From Galaxea fascicularis (Eukaryota; Cnidaria; Anthozoa; Scleractinia; Euphylliidae), in NCBI GenBank assembly GCA_948470475.1, contig OX419341.1, positions 21,740,635 to 21,804,634 of the forward strand: 64,000 nt of DNA, written 5' to 3'. How positions within the stretch are numbered: the stretch's first letter is position 1; every line of letters starts with the position of its first letter. The notes beneath the pieces are model-generated. The model made no database searches, was not told where the DNA came from, and worked only from the letters and a program-made list of their open reading frames with translations. Of the stretch, positions 22,038-35,986 are shown piece by piece. The position numbers and the translations under genes were made by a program.

Positions 22038-23302
22038 AGGTTAAATTCAAAACTACGTTCCACAAGGTTCCGTATTGGGCCCATTATTGTTTTTATTTTA
22101 TATCAATGATATTTATACCTGTTCCAAAGTGCTCAACTTTTATCTTTTTGCTGATGACACCAATATCTTATATGCGGACAAAAACCTCAAGTCATTAGAG
22201 CAAAAAGGGAATGCTGAGCTAAATAAATTGTATGTTTGGCTAACATCAAACAAATTAAATCTTAATATAAAAAAATCAACTTTCTTTATATTCCGCCCGT
22301 ATCAAAAGAGATTATCCTTTCAACCTAAAATAAGGATATTTGACAATGAGAAGAATATGAAGATTTCCCTAGACTGCAAAAATTATGTTAAGTACCTTGG
22401 AATATTAATTGACTCTAATCTTTCTTGGAAGATTCATATCGAGTATATCGCTTTAAAAATTAGTAAAATCGTAGGTCTTATTGCAAAATTAAGACACTTT
22501 GTACCTCTCCACACCCTATTAAATATTTATTAGTCTTTAATCTCTCCTTATATCACTTTTGGATTATCCGTCTGGGGACAGGCCTGCAAGTCTCGCCTAA
22601 ATAAAATCTTAATATTACAAAAACGGGCATTACGTTTCATGTACTTCGCAAAAAAGAATGAGCTTACCATACCGCTTTTTATTAATGCTAAGCTTTTGCC
22701 TTTGAACTTTTTGTACTACAAAACTTTATCTGAATTGATGCACGACGTTAGCACTGCCTGTGCCCCTATTAACATATGTAATCTATTTACGAAAACGTCC
22801 AGAGTCCATTCGTACAACACACGTTCTTCTACTTCAGATAAGTTTTACATAAAAGCTTCAAGACTTGAAATTCAAAAAAACGCCTTTTCAAGAATTGGTG
22901 CTAAATTATGGAATGAGATACCAAGCTCTCTGAGAGAACTACCGAAGAAATTATTCAAACTCAGAATTAAAAACAAACTCTTAAGTGTTCTTGAAGACGA
23001 AGATTCCTACATTGAGGTTGGTAGGATCATTTCTAAAGTAAATTAAAATACCAGTAGTAGTCAAAAAAAAAATTTCAATTGAATTGAATTACATGCTTTT
23101 CCCATTTTTCCTTTTCCTTTTCTTTCTTTTTCTTTTTTTCCTATTTCTCTCAATTTTAATAATAATAGTAATTAAAGTAATAAATAACTTGTAACTATTG
23201 ATAGAATGGCCCGCCTAGACTAGCATAGCTATCCGCCGGCCAGCCCGACTGTAATATGTATTTTTAATTAATAATAAAAATGATGATGATGATGATGATG
23301 AC
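22038..23302 (+). pseudogene. 5'-truncated non-LTR retrotransposon (reverse transcriptase end)
   Basis: The frame begins inside the RT domain: VPQGSVLGPLLFLFYIND, then the catalytic box FADDTNI (Y/F-A-D-D), then KYLGILIDSNLSWKIHI. An in-frame stop at 22531-22533 splits the frame. The rest (22534-23046) has the usual C-terminal motif LEIQKNAFSRIGAKLWNEIP and ends at 23044-23046. A 3' region follows, ending in (ATG/GAT)n at about 23279-23302, typical of LINEs with microsatellite tails. Dead copy by the stop and the 5' truncation. Confidence 0.88.
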
Positions 23303-24029
23303 TTTCACGGTTTAATGGTCCACGTTGAGTAACCTTTTTCAGTCCAGCTGTTATTAACCAAAGATGTTCACTTTTTTGATAAAAGCACGAAACTTTGCTA
23401 AATTACAAACCTCCCTAAGACCAACATTTCTGGATATGGAGCCAAGCCCACCAGTAGAACGGAGTACTGCGCAGGTCCCAAAATCGCCATCATGAAAACA
23501 AGGCTAATACTAAAAACCCTCTCAAATACCTACTTTTATATTATTTTGTCTATATTACATCTAGAAATCATGGAAGAGGTTATTTGCTTAGCGCCAATAC
23601 TTTCATTAAAGTCACGTGACCATTTTTTTTTAAAAGAACGGTTACTTTTTTCATTCAACCACTCTGAAGTCGCTAAGGAGCCATGGATTCCTTTCCACAT
23701 GAATGTTAAGTACTACATGGAAAGGATGCACTCTTGAAGCACAGGTACCTCTATGCTGGACTATTTTAGGCTGTTTACGCTCCAAAGGTAGCTCATTTTT
23801 CTTGCAATCTCATCGTCACGGTTTTTTTTGCTTGTATTTCAAGTCTAGTTAACCTGTCACGCTTAATATAAAAACCGCTTTCACGCGCACGTAAAAAAAT
23901 GGTCTTGATACGGGCAATCACGAATCACGAATAAATAAAACACCTAAATCCCGTTTCACGAGAAAAAATAGTCCCAATCACATTTCACAAAAAAAATGTG
24001 GGGGACCATCGATCATCCTTCAGGCATCT

Positions 24030-24275
24030 CAGTAAACTAGAATATAAGGATCGAAATGAGGAAGGCTCCCAACGAATATGTCAACAACCTTCTTGAAGGA
24101 AGACAACAACAACACTACCAACACCAAACCTAATATCACTAAGAGATTTTGGCAGTATATCAAAACTAAACGCAAAGACTCAATTGGCATACCACTCTCA
24201 GTTGAAATCAAATGGCGTGGAAATTTCTGACCCGAAATTGAAGGCAGATCACAAGTGTTTTTACAAGTGAGAACC
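24030..24275 (+). pseudogene. LINE ORF2 linker relic
   Basis: Reading across frames gives RKAPNEYVNNLLEG, then ITKRFWQYIKTKRKDSIGIP, then VEISDPKLKADH. This is the order found between endonuclease and RT domains of LINEs (K-F-W-x-Y-I-K-x-x-R-K-D). At least two frameshifts are needed, so it is a decayed fragment. It lies about 500 bp before the first Kelch gene. Confidence 0.55.
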
Positions 24276-24784
24276 CCATGTTACCACCATTAGGACACAG
24301 CGGTTGTTCACCATTTACATGGGAAAACCGGTTGGTCGACGGTTTGTACAAATGGCAAGCAAAACTCCCAAATGAAAATTCGGTTCTCGATTGGCGTGTC
24401 AGATTTGCACAACCCTTACTAAATAACACGTGACACAGTTGGAGGAAATCGAAAATGGTAACCCATTTTTCGTTCGGAAATTCCGGTTGGAAATTTTGGA
24501 CTACCTTTCAAGGCGTTCCGAAAATTTTGGAAATTTGCCAGTCTGGAACAAAAAAAATGGCTATACTATTTACGTTCCGTAAACAAACGTAAACAACCAG
24601 CGATATTCCTGAATTGCAAAGGGTCTGAATCGGGGTGGGGTGGGGAACGAACTATGTGGACTGTAGACCATTTGCGTTGTTGTGTTTTAGGTCGAAGAAC
24701 ACATGCACACGCATGCCGACAACACGGCGTCGTGGCTTTGGGTTTTCTAGTCGAGAGAAGTTGGAAAATTAGTACTTGTACGGT

Positions 24785-26554
24785 ATGTCTGTTGATCTTT
24801 CGTCGGAGTCTATCGAGGGGACATCTACGCAACAGTTTTGTGTAGAAATGATGAAACGTCTCGACATCCAACGAAGGAACGAACGGTTCTGTGATGTGAT
24901 TCTTGAAGTAGGCTCAGGTGACGATCAAGCTCGCTTGACAGCTCACAGAATCGTATTATGTGCGGCTAGTCCTTTCTTTCACAACGCTCTCAACAGCGAC
25001 ATGAAAGAGAAGGCAGAAAGAGTGATCAGACTGGAAGGAATGAGCAAAGCAGTGATGGAGGAAATTTTGGAATATTTGTACAGTGGTCACGTCGATATCA
25101 ACGAACGCAATGCTTGTGATCTCATGGCTGTAGCTGACTATTTCCTCCTTCCAGGCTTGAAGTCGTTGTGTGCTAGCGTTATTATAGACTCCTTGTCTGT
25201 TTCCAACTGTTTAGATGTATGTCATCTGGCTGCGAGGTTCCAATGTCCTGAAGTGAAAACAAAGGCGAAGGATTTCATCTTGGCCAACTTTAGTAGTGTT
25301 ATGCAATTGGAGGGTTTTCTGAAACTAGACAAGAAAGTTCTGGGGGAGTTGATTTCTAGTGATGAAATTAGGGTGAAAGGCGAGGAAGATGTTTTCCAGG
25401 TGATTGTGAAGTGGATGGAAGGAAATGAGATGGGAGAAAGTGAAAAGTTCTGTGAACTGTTTTGTTTTGTACGCCTTGTTTACTTGCCATGCAGCTATAT
25501 TTGTGATGTTATTTTGCCATATCCACGGGTGAAAAACTGTGAAATGTGTTCAACATTAGCCAAAAATGCATTAAGGGAGCTCTCTGATGGTTCACAAGAA
25601 TGCCTTTTCACCCACTCGACGAGGACTTGCCTTAAGACACATGAAAATTGTATTGTTGCTCTCGGGAGGAGGCATACTTTCTGCTATGTTCCTTTGGAGA
25701 ACAAATGGTACAAATTGCCCAGGCGAAGAGGTGGTCGTGCCATCCGTGCCATGGGAGCCTGTCATGGTAAATTATATGTTGTCAAACGAAACAGCACTAG
25801 TGCTCGTTTGTGCACCATAGAACAGTACGATCCGACAGCAAACACTTGGACAGTGACTAAATCCACCAGTGGGGTTATTCCAAACCTATATAATATTACG
25901 AAGACATGTGTGGTTACTTTCCATGGGTTTCTCTATTGTGTTGGTGGTATGGAAAGTGAAACTGAACCAACTAACAGAGTGTTTAAGTACAATCCTGTCA
26001 CTAATTTTTGGCAAGATGTGGCACCCATGAGCATTGCTAGGAGTAGTGTGTGTGCTGTGGCTGGTGGAAACTTTCTGTATGCAGCTGGAGGTGAGTCTGC
26101 TGATAGTGAATGCTTGGATGTGGTTGAGAAGTTTGACCCTCACAGAAACTGTTGGCATAGAGTTGCTTCAACCCTTGAAAGAAAAATGTTTTCAGGTGGT
26201 GCATTTGTTGGAGGTAGAGTGTTTTTGTTTGGAGGAGTTACCAATGGAAGATCAGTCTCAAGTCTTATTGAAATGTATGACCCAGGGACAAATGTTTGGA
26301 GTAGTATTGACAGTGTGGGTGCACCAAGAATTACAATGCAGGCTGCGAGTTTCAAAGAAGATGCTGTTGTTATTGGAATGTGGGGCCCAGAGTTTGCTTT
26401 GGAATGCTTGATGCAAGTTTACAATGTTGAAAAAAATGAATGGAGGCCTTGTCCAGTTATTATACATAGAGACAGTTCTTTCTTATTTGCTTTCGCTCCC
26501 CTAAGAATTCCACGAGTGACTTTAAATGCATGTGAGGTGGTATCAGAGACTTAA
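24785..26554 (+). CDS. BTB-BACK-Kelch protein, gene 1 (KLHL type)
   Basis: KLHL proteins are mostly substrate adaptors for Cullin-3 ubiquitin ligases: BTB binds CUL3 and dimerises, BACK positions the adaptor, the Kelch propeller binds substrate. The single open frame of 589 residues starts at the first in-frame ATG. BTB spans about 35-135 (FCDVILEVG, AHRIVLCAASPFF, LEYLYSGHV), BACK about 140-250 (EEDVFQVIVKWM), and Kelch repeats about 285-560 with the glycine doublets YCVGG, YAAGG and FLFGG, each followed by Y-x-P-x-x-x-x-W-type segments. The gene is intronless, as is its neighbour at 29353, with which it shares stretches such as QQFCVEMMKR and LNSDMKEK. A possible AATAAA is at 26755. The KLHL subtype cannot be assigned by eye. 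Confidence 0.92.
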   Translation: MSVDLSSESIEGTSTQQFCVEMMKRLDIQRRNERFCDVILEVGSGDDQARLTAHRIVLCAASPFFHNALNSDMKEKAERVIRLEGMSKAVMEEILEYLYSGHVDINERNACDLMAVADYFLLPGLKSLCASVIIDSLSVSNCLDVCHLAARFQCPEVKTKAKDFILANFSSVMQLEGFLKLDKKVLGELISSDEIRVKGEEDVFQVIVKWMEGNEMGESEKFCELFCFVRLVYLPCSYICDVILPYPRVKNCEMCSTLAKNALRELSDGSQECLFTHSTRTCLKTHENCIVALGRRHTFCYVPLENKWYKLPRRRGGRAIRAMGACHGKLYVVKRNSTSARLCTIEQYDPTANTWTVTKSTSGVIPNLYNITKTCVVTFHGFLYCVGGMESETEPTNRVFKYNPVTNFWQDVAPMSIARSSVCAVAGGNFLYAAGGESADSECLDVVEKFDPHRNCWHRVASTLERKMFSGGAFVGGRVFLFGGVTNGRSVSSLIEMYDPGTNVWSSIDSVGAPRITMQAASFKEDAVVIGMWGPEFALECLMQVYNVEKNEWRPCPVIIHRDSSFLFAFAPLRIPRVTLNACEVVSET

Positions 26555-28000
26555 AGTTCTTCACATTCAATATGTAGGTGTCACTCGTTAGAAAACTGGA
26601 CTAGTAGCTTAAATATGCCAAACTGTCAAAGCCTACCATGAAGCAAGATTATAAGCCAATAGGAAATTACCGGTTTGCTGGTGATTTATACTTTTGTAAC
26701 AGATGTCTTGTGTCAGCTATGAGTAATCCGCTTGAACCACAACATATCTACAACAATAAACAACAACAACAACAAAAACTTTAGAAAAAAAAAATTACAA
26801 TAATACAAGAACATTTGCCCTGCAAATTAGTACAAAATGCTATTCGAGACAGGAACAGATTGTTTGATTAAGTTAATAAATTAAAGAATTGCAAAACCAT
26901 ACAGAAGCTGAACTGTAGAGTTACAGTAATACACATACTACAACTAAAACTAAAAGATAAGAGTGAAAGGTTAAAGGCAAACTGGAAATTAAGTACATTT
27001 CATCATACCCTTGAGTTAAAATTGTATTTATCCTATGGAAATGTATTTTTCAAGTTCTACATTTTACATACCTCACTGAAAATGATTCTTGTTACATGTA
27101 CATTTGACCTTTTTCTCTTCAAATTTTCCACTTTCTTTTTTGTACACACTTATTTAGACTAAAAGTAAATGTAGCTAGAATAAGTCATCAAAATCATACA
27201 AAGAAAAGAGGATTAAAAAGAATGAAAAGAGCCAGTGAAAGGAAAGAGAATGGTTGTAGTGACAGAAAGGAGGTAAAATTACTTTGCCTTTGCATCCAAG
27301 TGAAATTCATTTTTGTTTTGGTTTTGCAGCATTAGGCTCCCAGAAGGTAACCAAAACATTTCAATATTAATCCACCCCAGCCTTAGAATACTGTAAGTTT
27401 CTCTGTAATGACCAGGTCATCTAAGTGTTAAAGAAATGCAGGGGTGTCGTTAAGTTTTTGTGCAGGAGGTCTGTGGGCTTTTCAGGTGGGCATTGTTAGT
27501 TTTTTCATAAAAGAAAGTAAGAAGAGAAGATGTAAACAGCCGGGCAAATTGATGGTTAAGTCTTTTCACGGCTGGTCAATTTGCACTTAGTCTCCTTCGC
27601 AGCCGTCTTTAGGCTCGTCACGCAACGTTCCTCCCCACAAAGAGCGTTGTGTGACGAGCCTAAAAACGGCTGCGAAGGAGACTAATTTGCACTGTGCCCT
27701 GCCCTTAATGAACCCCCTGGTAAATGTAGATAAATTCTTAGTGCTAGATTTCTAGAAGGCCCATTGGCACCAGATATTAATGCTTGAAGATGATACAAAT
27801 GAGGTATACTAAAAAACTATGAACAAGGAAAATATAGGAAAATAGAAAACGTGCAAAGTCTAAGGCACCACAAACCTGCTGTTTAACTGATTTATGTTTT
27901 CATTATCAAAGAACTTGGCAGCCATCTATGAAATATCAGTAACAGTTTAGTAGTTGTGGATTTAAAATTCAGTTTAGGATGTCTAGGGACTATTTTTGTA
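26555..28000. other. Intergenic stretch between the two Kelch genes, left part
   Basis: Mostly 3' flank of Kelch gene 1; AT-rich with caacaac runs near 26760. No gene seen. A fold-back element lies at 27585-27685 and is listed separately. Confidence 0.5.
27585..27685. mobile_element. Short near-palindromic element
   Basis: The left arm agtctccttcgcagccgtct / aggctcgtcac is mirrored by gtgacgagcct / acggctgcgaaggagact on the right, around a roughly 30-bp centre. Arms of about 36 bp with one or two mismatches would form a strong hairpin. Confidence 0.75.
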
Positions 28001-29215
28001 AGCTTGATGTAGAGAGTGTGGATAGCTGTTCCTACTGTAGACAGTGTGTATAGCTGTTCCTACTGTAGACAGTGTAGACGGTGGTATCGAAAAACGAAGA
28101 TCGAAGCACGAAGCTTTCCGAAACTCGAAAACGAAGCACTTAGGTCGAAAACGAAGCACCCTACAACTTGAAAACGAAGCACCTTAACTCGAAGACGAAG
28201 CACTCGGTTTTCAAGGCGCCGACTTCGACATGATTTTGACATATAAGTCGAAGTCGGCGCCTTAAAAACCGAGTGCTTCGTCTTCGACTTAAGGTGCTTC
28301 GTTTTCGAGTTGTGGGGTGCTTCGTTTTCGAGTTGTAGGGTGCTTCGTTTTCGACCAAAGTGCTTCGTTTTCGACTTAGAGTGCTTCGTTTTCGATCTTC
28401 GTTTTCGAGTGCTTTGTTTTCGATACTACCAGTGTAGACTGCTTTTCCTATTGTAGACAGTGTGGATAGCTGTTCCCAACTGTAGAGGGGCCTATAGGTG
28501 AGACACTAAAGCCGCGAATGAAAACCGGCTCCACTCGGGGTATTTGGAACCTAGCTGAGTGGCCACTAATCCAGGTATGAAAAGCTAGTAGTTTCTTAAA
28601 ATGAAGATTTTGCTCCCTAAAATTTTCGGGCAATTACATTTTTAGCTAAGGAATCCGAGCAGATTACCGGTAAATTCATCTAGCTAATGTAAACATCACT
28701 TTAAACAGGCTTCAAACACCGTAAGGTACTTAATATGCTTCACTGCACTTTGACCTGTGGAATGTAATGGCCATTACTCACGCTGGGAGAGTTTTGTAGA
28801 ACGACGCATTTTGCCTTTTGTGTGACCCTGGGGGTGTAATGTAAGCTCCGATGTAGCAACTATACAAAAACAAAGCTCACACTGACATTTTAGTGAGAGA
28901 GGACGTGTGGTCATCTATTTTATCCATCCCGCATCCCGCCTGTCGAAATGAGCAAATCCCGCTCCCGCCAAAGTCTTTTTATCTTGCATCCTGCCCCTTA
29001 AAATTTCTTGCATCCCACATCACACCTCGCATTGTTTGCTCTCATCCTACATCCCGCCAAACCTATGTTGGGCCCTCTACTGGTAACTGTTCCTACTGTG
29101 TACAGCGTGGATAGCTGTTCTTTCTGTAGACAGTGTAGCTAGTGTTCACACTGTTCATAGACAGTGTTTTTAGCTGTTCCTACTGTAGTCGACAGTGTGG
29201 ATGACTGTTATACAG
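28000..29215. repeat. Interrupted minisatellite (unit about 28 bp, ctgttcctactgtagacagt)
   Basis: Units built on agctgttcctactgtagaca / gtgtggat occur at about 28005-28085, 28430-28490 and 29085-29210. The first gap is filled by a palindromic insert (28085-28430), the second by about 600 bp of other sequence. It lies between the two Kelch genes, ending about 140 bp before the second one's ATG. Confidence 0.75.
28085..28430. repeat. Palindromic insert made of cgaaaacgaagcac units
   Basis: The left half repeats cgaaaacgaagcacc and the right half repeats its complement ggtgcttcgttttcg. The innermost arms are about 28198-28231 and 28243-28270 (ctcggttt...aaggcgccgacttcga and the inverse). Start and end carry gtatcgaaaa and ttttcgatac, so it looks like a fold-back mobile element inserted in the minisatellite. 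Confidence 0.75.
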
Positions 29216-29352
29216 ATGAGGAAGATTCATTGTCATATATATGAAGGAATGTACAAAGTGACTATATGTATTGTAGCATGAAGTATATGATCTCCTTTTG
29301 TGTTTCGCTTAGTCGCATATTCCTGCAAGCTTTATTTCATCGAAAATAAATC

Positions 29353-31125
29353 ATGGATGCTCTCCTAGAACCAATCAGTGAGACTGAGAGGCAACAGTTT
29401 TGCGTGGAAATGATGAAGCGCTTCGATATTCAGCGAAGGAACGAACAGTTCTGTGATGTGATTCTTGAAGTAGGCTCCGATGTTGGTCCAGCTGCTCGCT
29501 TGAAAGCCCACAGAATCGTGTTATGTTCAGCAAGTCCTTTCTTTTACAACGCTCTTAACAGCGACATGAAAGAAAAGAAAGACGGAGTGATCCGGATGCA
29601 AGAAGCGAGCAAGGCCTCTATGCAAAAGGTTTTAGAATTTCTTTATACAGGATATGTTGAAATCACGGAAGAGGACGATGTCTTCGATTTGCTGGGAATT
29701 GCTGATTTTCTGATTTTGCCAACCCTGAAAGAGACTTGCAGCAAGTTTGTCTCAAGATCACTGTCTTCGGTAAACTCTCTAAAGGCTTATTACTCCGCTG
29801 TGAGGTATCGATGTTCTGACCTGGAGGAGCAAGCCAGAGACTTTGTGTTCGCCAACTTCATGAGTGTAACGGCAACTCCAGAGTTCCTGACTTTAAGCAT
29901 CGATCAAGTAGAAGAGTGGATTTCGAGCGATAAAATTATCGTGAAAAACGAGGAAGATGTTTTTCAGGTGATTGCGAAATGGATGGAAAGAGAAAACGGC
30001 GGAGACGAGGCGGGAAGTTTTTTCGAGTTATTTCGTCACGTTCGTATCGGTTACTTGTCACGCAGCTATGTTTTTAATGTCGTTTTACGACATCCTCTAG
30101 TGAGGGAGAATGACAGATGTACAGCTTTCGTACTAGAAGCATTGAAAGCGATTTCAGATGGTACCGAGGAATGTTTCTTTTTGCAACCACCAAGAAATTG
30201 CCTGAAGGTGTATGAGGATGGCCTTGTCGTCTGTGGACGAAAAGAGGTACTTTGCTATCTACCTACAGAGAACAAGTGGTATGAGATGAAAGCATTGTCA
30301 CTTGAAAGAGGTAACAAGTTTTCCGTTTGTGCTTGTCATGGTAAGCTGTATGTCAGTGGAACAAATAGCTCAGGTTTGTTGTCAGTGGAGCGATACGACC
30401 CATCAGCAAACTCGTGGTCTCTCATTAAGTCATACTCACATGCGACTACATGTCAGCTCAAGTCTTCAACTCTAGCCAACTTCCAAGGACATTTGTATGT
30501 GATCGGTGGGAGGAAAATGGAAGATCAAGCAAGCGACACTGTGCTTAAATACAGTCCTGACACAAACCTTTGGCAGGAAGTAGCACCCTTAAGCATCGCA
30601 AGAGATAGCGTTTGTGCTGTTGCTGACAAAAACTTTCTGTATGCAATAGGAGGTACTTGTGATAGTGGTGGAACGGATGTAGCAGAGAGATTTGATCCTG
30701 AAACTAACACTTGGATTACAATTGCACCAGCAGGTGAAAGGAGAACATTTGCTGCTGGTGTGGTCATCGGAGGGAAAGTGTATTTGCTTGGAGGTTTTAA
30801 GGGAGACAGTAGAAGGCCACGGTTAGTTTCACGTTTCGTGGAATTTTATGACCCTGCTTCAGAAACATGGACTAAGGTTCCGAATTTTACTCCACCAGGA
30901 CTTATAACAAGTGCTGTGTGTTTTAAAGGAAAGCCCATTCTATGTATGTGTGGGAAAGAAGGGGAATCACACAGAAATTTGTTGCTCATTGGTAACATTG
31001 ATCATGAAAAGAAATCGAGAGGAGTAGTTATTCCACCATCTAATTCGCTTATTAAACTAGCTCCCCTAAGAATTCCAAGGGAGGTTTTGAGCACATGTCA
31101 AGTACATGAAACATCACAGAATTAA
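29353..31125 (+). CDS. BTB-BACK-Kelch protein, gene 2 (KLHL type)
   Basis: Probable Cullin-3 adaptor, paralogue of the gene at 24785. Single open frame of 590 residues from ATG (context aatcATGg). BTB spans about 33-133 (FCDVILEVGS, AHRIVLCSASPFF, LEFLYTGYV), BACK about 140-250 (NEEDVFQVIAKWM) and Kelch repeats about 290-560 (LYVIGG, LYAIGG, VYLLGG, with YDPSANSW, YSPDTNLW, FDPETNTW). The third blade has an extra basic stretch (GDSRRPRLVSRF) absent from the neighbour. No introns. Same orientation and architecture as gene 1, 2.8 kb away: a tandem duplication. Confidence 0.93.
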   Translation: MDALLEPISETERQQFCVEMMKRFDIQRRNEQFCDVILEVGSDVGPAARLKAHRIVLCSASPFFYNALNSDMKEKKDGVIRMQEASKASMQKVLEFLYTGYVEITEEDDVFDLLGIADFLILPTLKETCSKFVSRSLSSVNSLKAYYSAVRYRCSDLEEQARDFVFANFMSVTATPEFLTLSIDQVEEWISSDKIIVKNEEDVFQVIAKWMERENGGDEAGSFFELFRHVRIGYLSRSYVFNVVLRHPLVRENDRCTAFVLEALKAISDGTEECFFLQPPRNCLKVYEDGLVVCGRKEVLCYLPTENKWYEMKALSLERGNKFSVCACHGKLYVSGTNSSGLLSVERYDPSANSWSLIKSYSHATTCQLKSSTLANFQGHLYVIGGRKMEDQASDTVLKYSPDTNLWQEVAPLSIARDSVCAVADKNFLYAIGGTCDSGGTDVAERFDPETNTWITIAPAGERRTFAAGVVIGGKVYLLGGFKGDSRRPRLVSRFVEFYDPASETWTKVPNFTPPGLITSAVCFKGKPILCMCGKEGESHRNLLLIGNIDHEKKSRGVVIPPSNSLIKLAPLRIPREVLSTCQVHETSQN

Positions 31126-31679
31126 AAACTCTGTAATTTGTAATTTAGCAGTATACTTAATGTATTAACATGAACACCTCACTGCTATTCATATTGGTGA
31201 TTCAGTAAGGAGTTTCTCCATCAACAAACTGCCCAACAGAAAGGCAGCTGATAAACTCATCAGGTGTATGTACCTTACACTTGATCCCCCAGGGTAAAGA
31301 ATACAATGAAAGGGGAAGGAGAGGACAGTAATTACAGTAGTATAATCTTAAATTTGCATTGCAAATGTTTGGGAATCTTAATTAGGGCTGTCAGAATTAT
31401 CATCATAGGCCGTGTCTTCATTGCTTTGTGGGATATGACAAAGTTGTTAGCAGTTGGGTCGAAGTAAGTTAACTATGCATTTATAAACACTCAGGTGAAT
31501 TCAACCATTGATTAGGGTTTTGCTGCAGTTAATCATTGTAATGGCTCTCGCAGAAAACAAAGTTTCCACTGTGATTAAAAGGGGTTGCTCTACTTTGTGG
31601 CATTTTTTTTAACAGTTAATACTTTGCTGTAAGCTTACTTTTAATTTCATATTATGTACTGGAAATTATGTAATTATTA

Positions 31680-33799
31680 TTATTATTTTTTTTTTTATTG
31701 AGATATACAGAAGCAGAATTACAAAACAAGTAAAGCTTAACACCACAGGACTGACAATCAGTAGGACACCAACACAAATAGTTAAAAGATACAGAATATA
31801 AAAGAGAAAGTCACTGACACTTTGTGCATTAACCTTCACATTTCTCAAATTTCCATTGTAAGGAAATTGCTGATTTCAGCTCTAGAAAAACAGGTTTTTT
31901 TTTTTTTTTAACATGTTACAAGAATAGTAATATTTTTGAGTTTGCACAATTAAGATGCCAAATTTCTGGATAAGTTTTGGGTTTGTATTCGAGGGAAAGG
32001 TAAAGTCTTTGAAAAGCAGCTGTAATTTAGATGGGGAAAAAATTAACTTTTTGTTCAATATTGAACCATGCTAGGGTTTCTTGAAAGAGGTTTAGACCTG
32101 CGGGGTACTCCAGAAATGCATGTTCCAAGGAATCAGGGGATTTACAGAAAAAAAAAAAACACTCCTCGTTGTCAGATATTTTAAATCGTTTTAGCTCTTT
32201 TTTAGTTACTAAGATATGGTGTAATAGCTTAAAGGAGAATTGTCTCAGTTTGTTGTCAGCAGAGAGGTGAGGTACATTTTTAAATATTTTTTTCCATTTA
32301 CCGTACTTTCTATATCAGAGTACTGCTTGACCCAAGATTTCCCGGCCATAGGTGTAACTTCTGCTTTTTCTTGAAAAAGAAGGTAGTAATCGTTACTTGC
32401 ATTTGGAAAGTTGAATCAATTTGTCTGTGGATAAATGAAATGCATCAGAATCATCAAGAATTGAGGTCGCTGGTCTGGCTGTAGAAACTGTCTTTGATTT
32501 AAGGTTTGCCAGAATTGATGCAAGGATTTGAAAATAACTTTAAAAAATAAATCTTTGTACTGTATTTACAATTAAATTCTTCGCATCTAAGGAATTTTCC
32601 ATGTTCATTTAAAATGTCTTGGATGTAGTAAATTCCGTTCTCTATCCAACTTTTCCAGAACAGCGATTTACCTTCAGAAGTTATGTCTTTGGTTTTTCCA
32701 TAAAATAAGATCACTTTGGTAATAATCTTGGAAATTCAGTTAAAAGTAATCTAGCATTTCCAAATAGAAGGATGTGTTTTTGTCAAATTTCTTTATATTG
32801 TTATTACACTTGAGCAAGAAGTTGACACCTCCATAGTTTTCGAAAAAGACACCTGGAATAGCCTTCCATGCATCAATAGTAGGACTATAATTATGCAATT
32901 AAGGTGGCCGACCACAGTTTTCAAGTGCCTATGCCTAATACACCATTACTTTCAAACTATTTATGCTTTGGCGCCCGTTTTTTGCAAGGGCCAAGTTTAA
33001 CCTCGGAAGTATTTATTCTCGCATTTTGGCCAGGGTGTGTGCTGTTGCCATGGCAACAGGGCTGGTTAAAAACAAGGCTTAAAAAATAGTTGTTGTTTAT
33101 TTTTAAAAGAATCCAGTCGTTTGTTTGTTTTCATCGTGTGCCCACTACGAATTGACATTAAATCCCGTCTGTCAACACTGTTCTAATAAAATTTTGACAT
33201 AAGTCATTTTCGTAATTCGCCGTAAATCGTTTTCTGTATTATCAAAAATTCCCTATGTCAAAATTCCTATTTTTCTTGATAGATCATTCACGTGGTTGAT
33301 GAACTATTTTCTTGCCAAATTTCTTGAAATTCTAACAACTGGATTGTTAGAAATCGGCAAGTTTGTGCAAAAGCAATCGGTCTCAATTTTTTTTGACCAA
33401 CTATGCATGCGCTGTATTTAAAAAGAAGAAGAAAAATCCGAGAATTGCTGGGTACTTTGCATCGTTACCTTTTCTAACATACCTTTGTTATAAAAGACTA
33501 AAGCCATCAGTGCACTGCGGTCAATTGTGAAGAAAATAGCAAAGATAGAGCGGGCATTGAGCAAATAAAATGATCGCTGTATCAACAGCATGTTTGTTTT
33601 TGCAATCCTTGTGCGCGCGCTGAATAGAATCAGCAAGAGCGCGCGCGAAAAACTGTGTTCGGCCACCTTAAGTAGTTGTCCTTGTAAGAACTATGGGACT
33701 TTTAATTATTCCCTTGTTCTGCAGCATCTTGCTTTCCCCATATCAAAAGTTTTAGCCTCTCTTACTGGGATGTATCAACCTGTAGAGAACATAATTATT

Positions 33800-33800
<1 letters not shown>
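31680..33800 (-). pseudogene. L1/Tx1-like LINE relic, interrupted by a nested element
   Basis: Minus-strand frames across the region give FFENYGGVNFLLKCNNNI...FYLEML (about 32750-32860), then FWKSWIENGIYYIQDILNEHGKF (32499-32714), then LHHILVTKKELKRF...CFFFFCKSPDSLEHAF (about 32070-32250). This is the end of an L1-clade ORF2 with the C-x-x-C...H zinc-finger-like tail, broken by stops and shifts. A (TAA)n/poly-A-like 3' end lies at 31673-31700. The left part continues beyond the insert at 32899-33671. Confidence 0.7.
32899..33671. mobile_element. MITE-like element nested in the LINE relic
   Basis: The ends ttaaggtggccgaccacagt and actgtgttcggccaccttaa are near-perfect inverted repeats of about 24 bp. 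The interior has no transposase. It splits the reading of the L1-like relic, so it inserted later. Confidence 0.8.
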
Positions 33801-35980
<2,180 letters not shown>

Positions 35981-35986
35981 GTCTGC

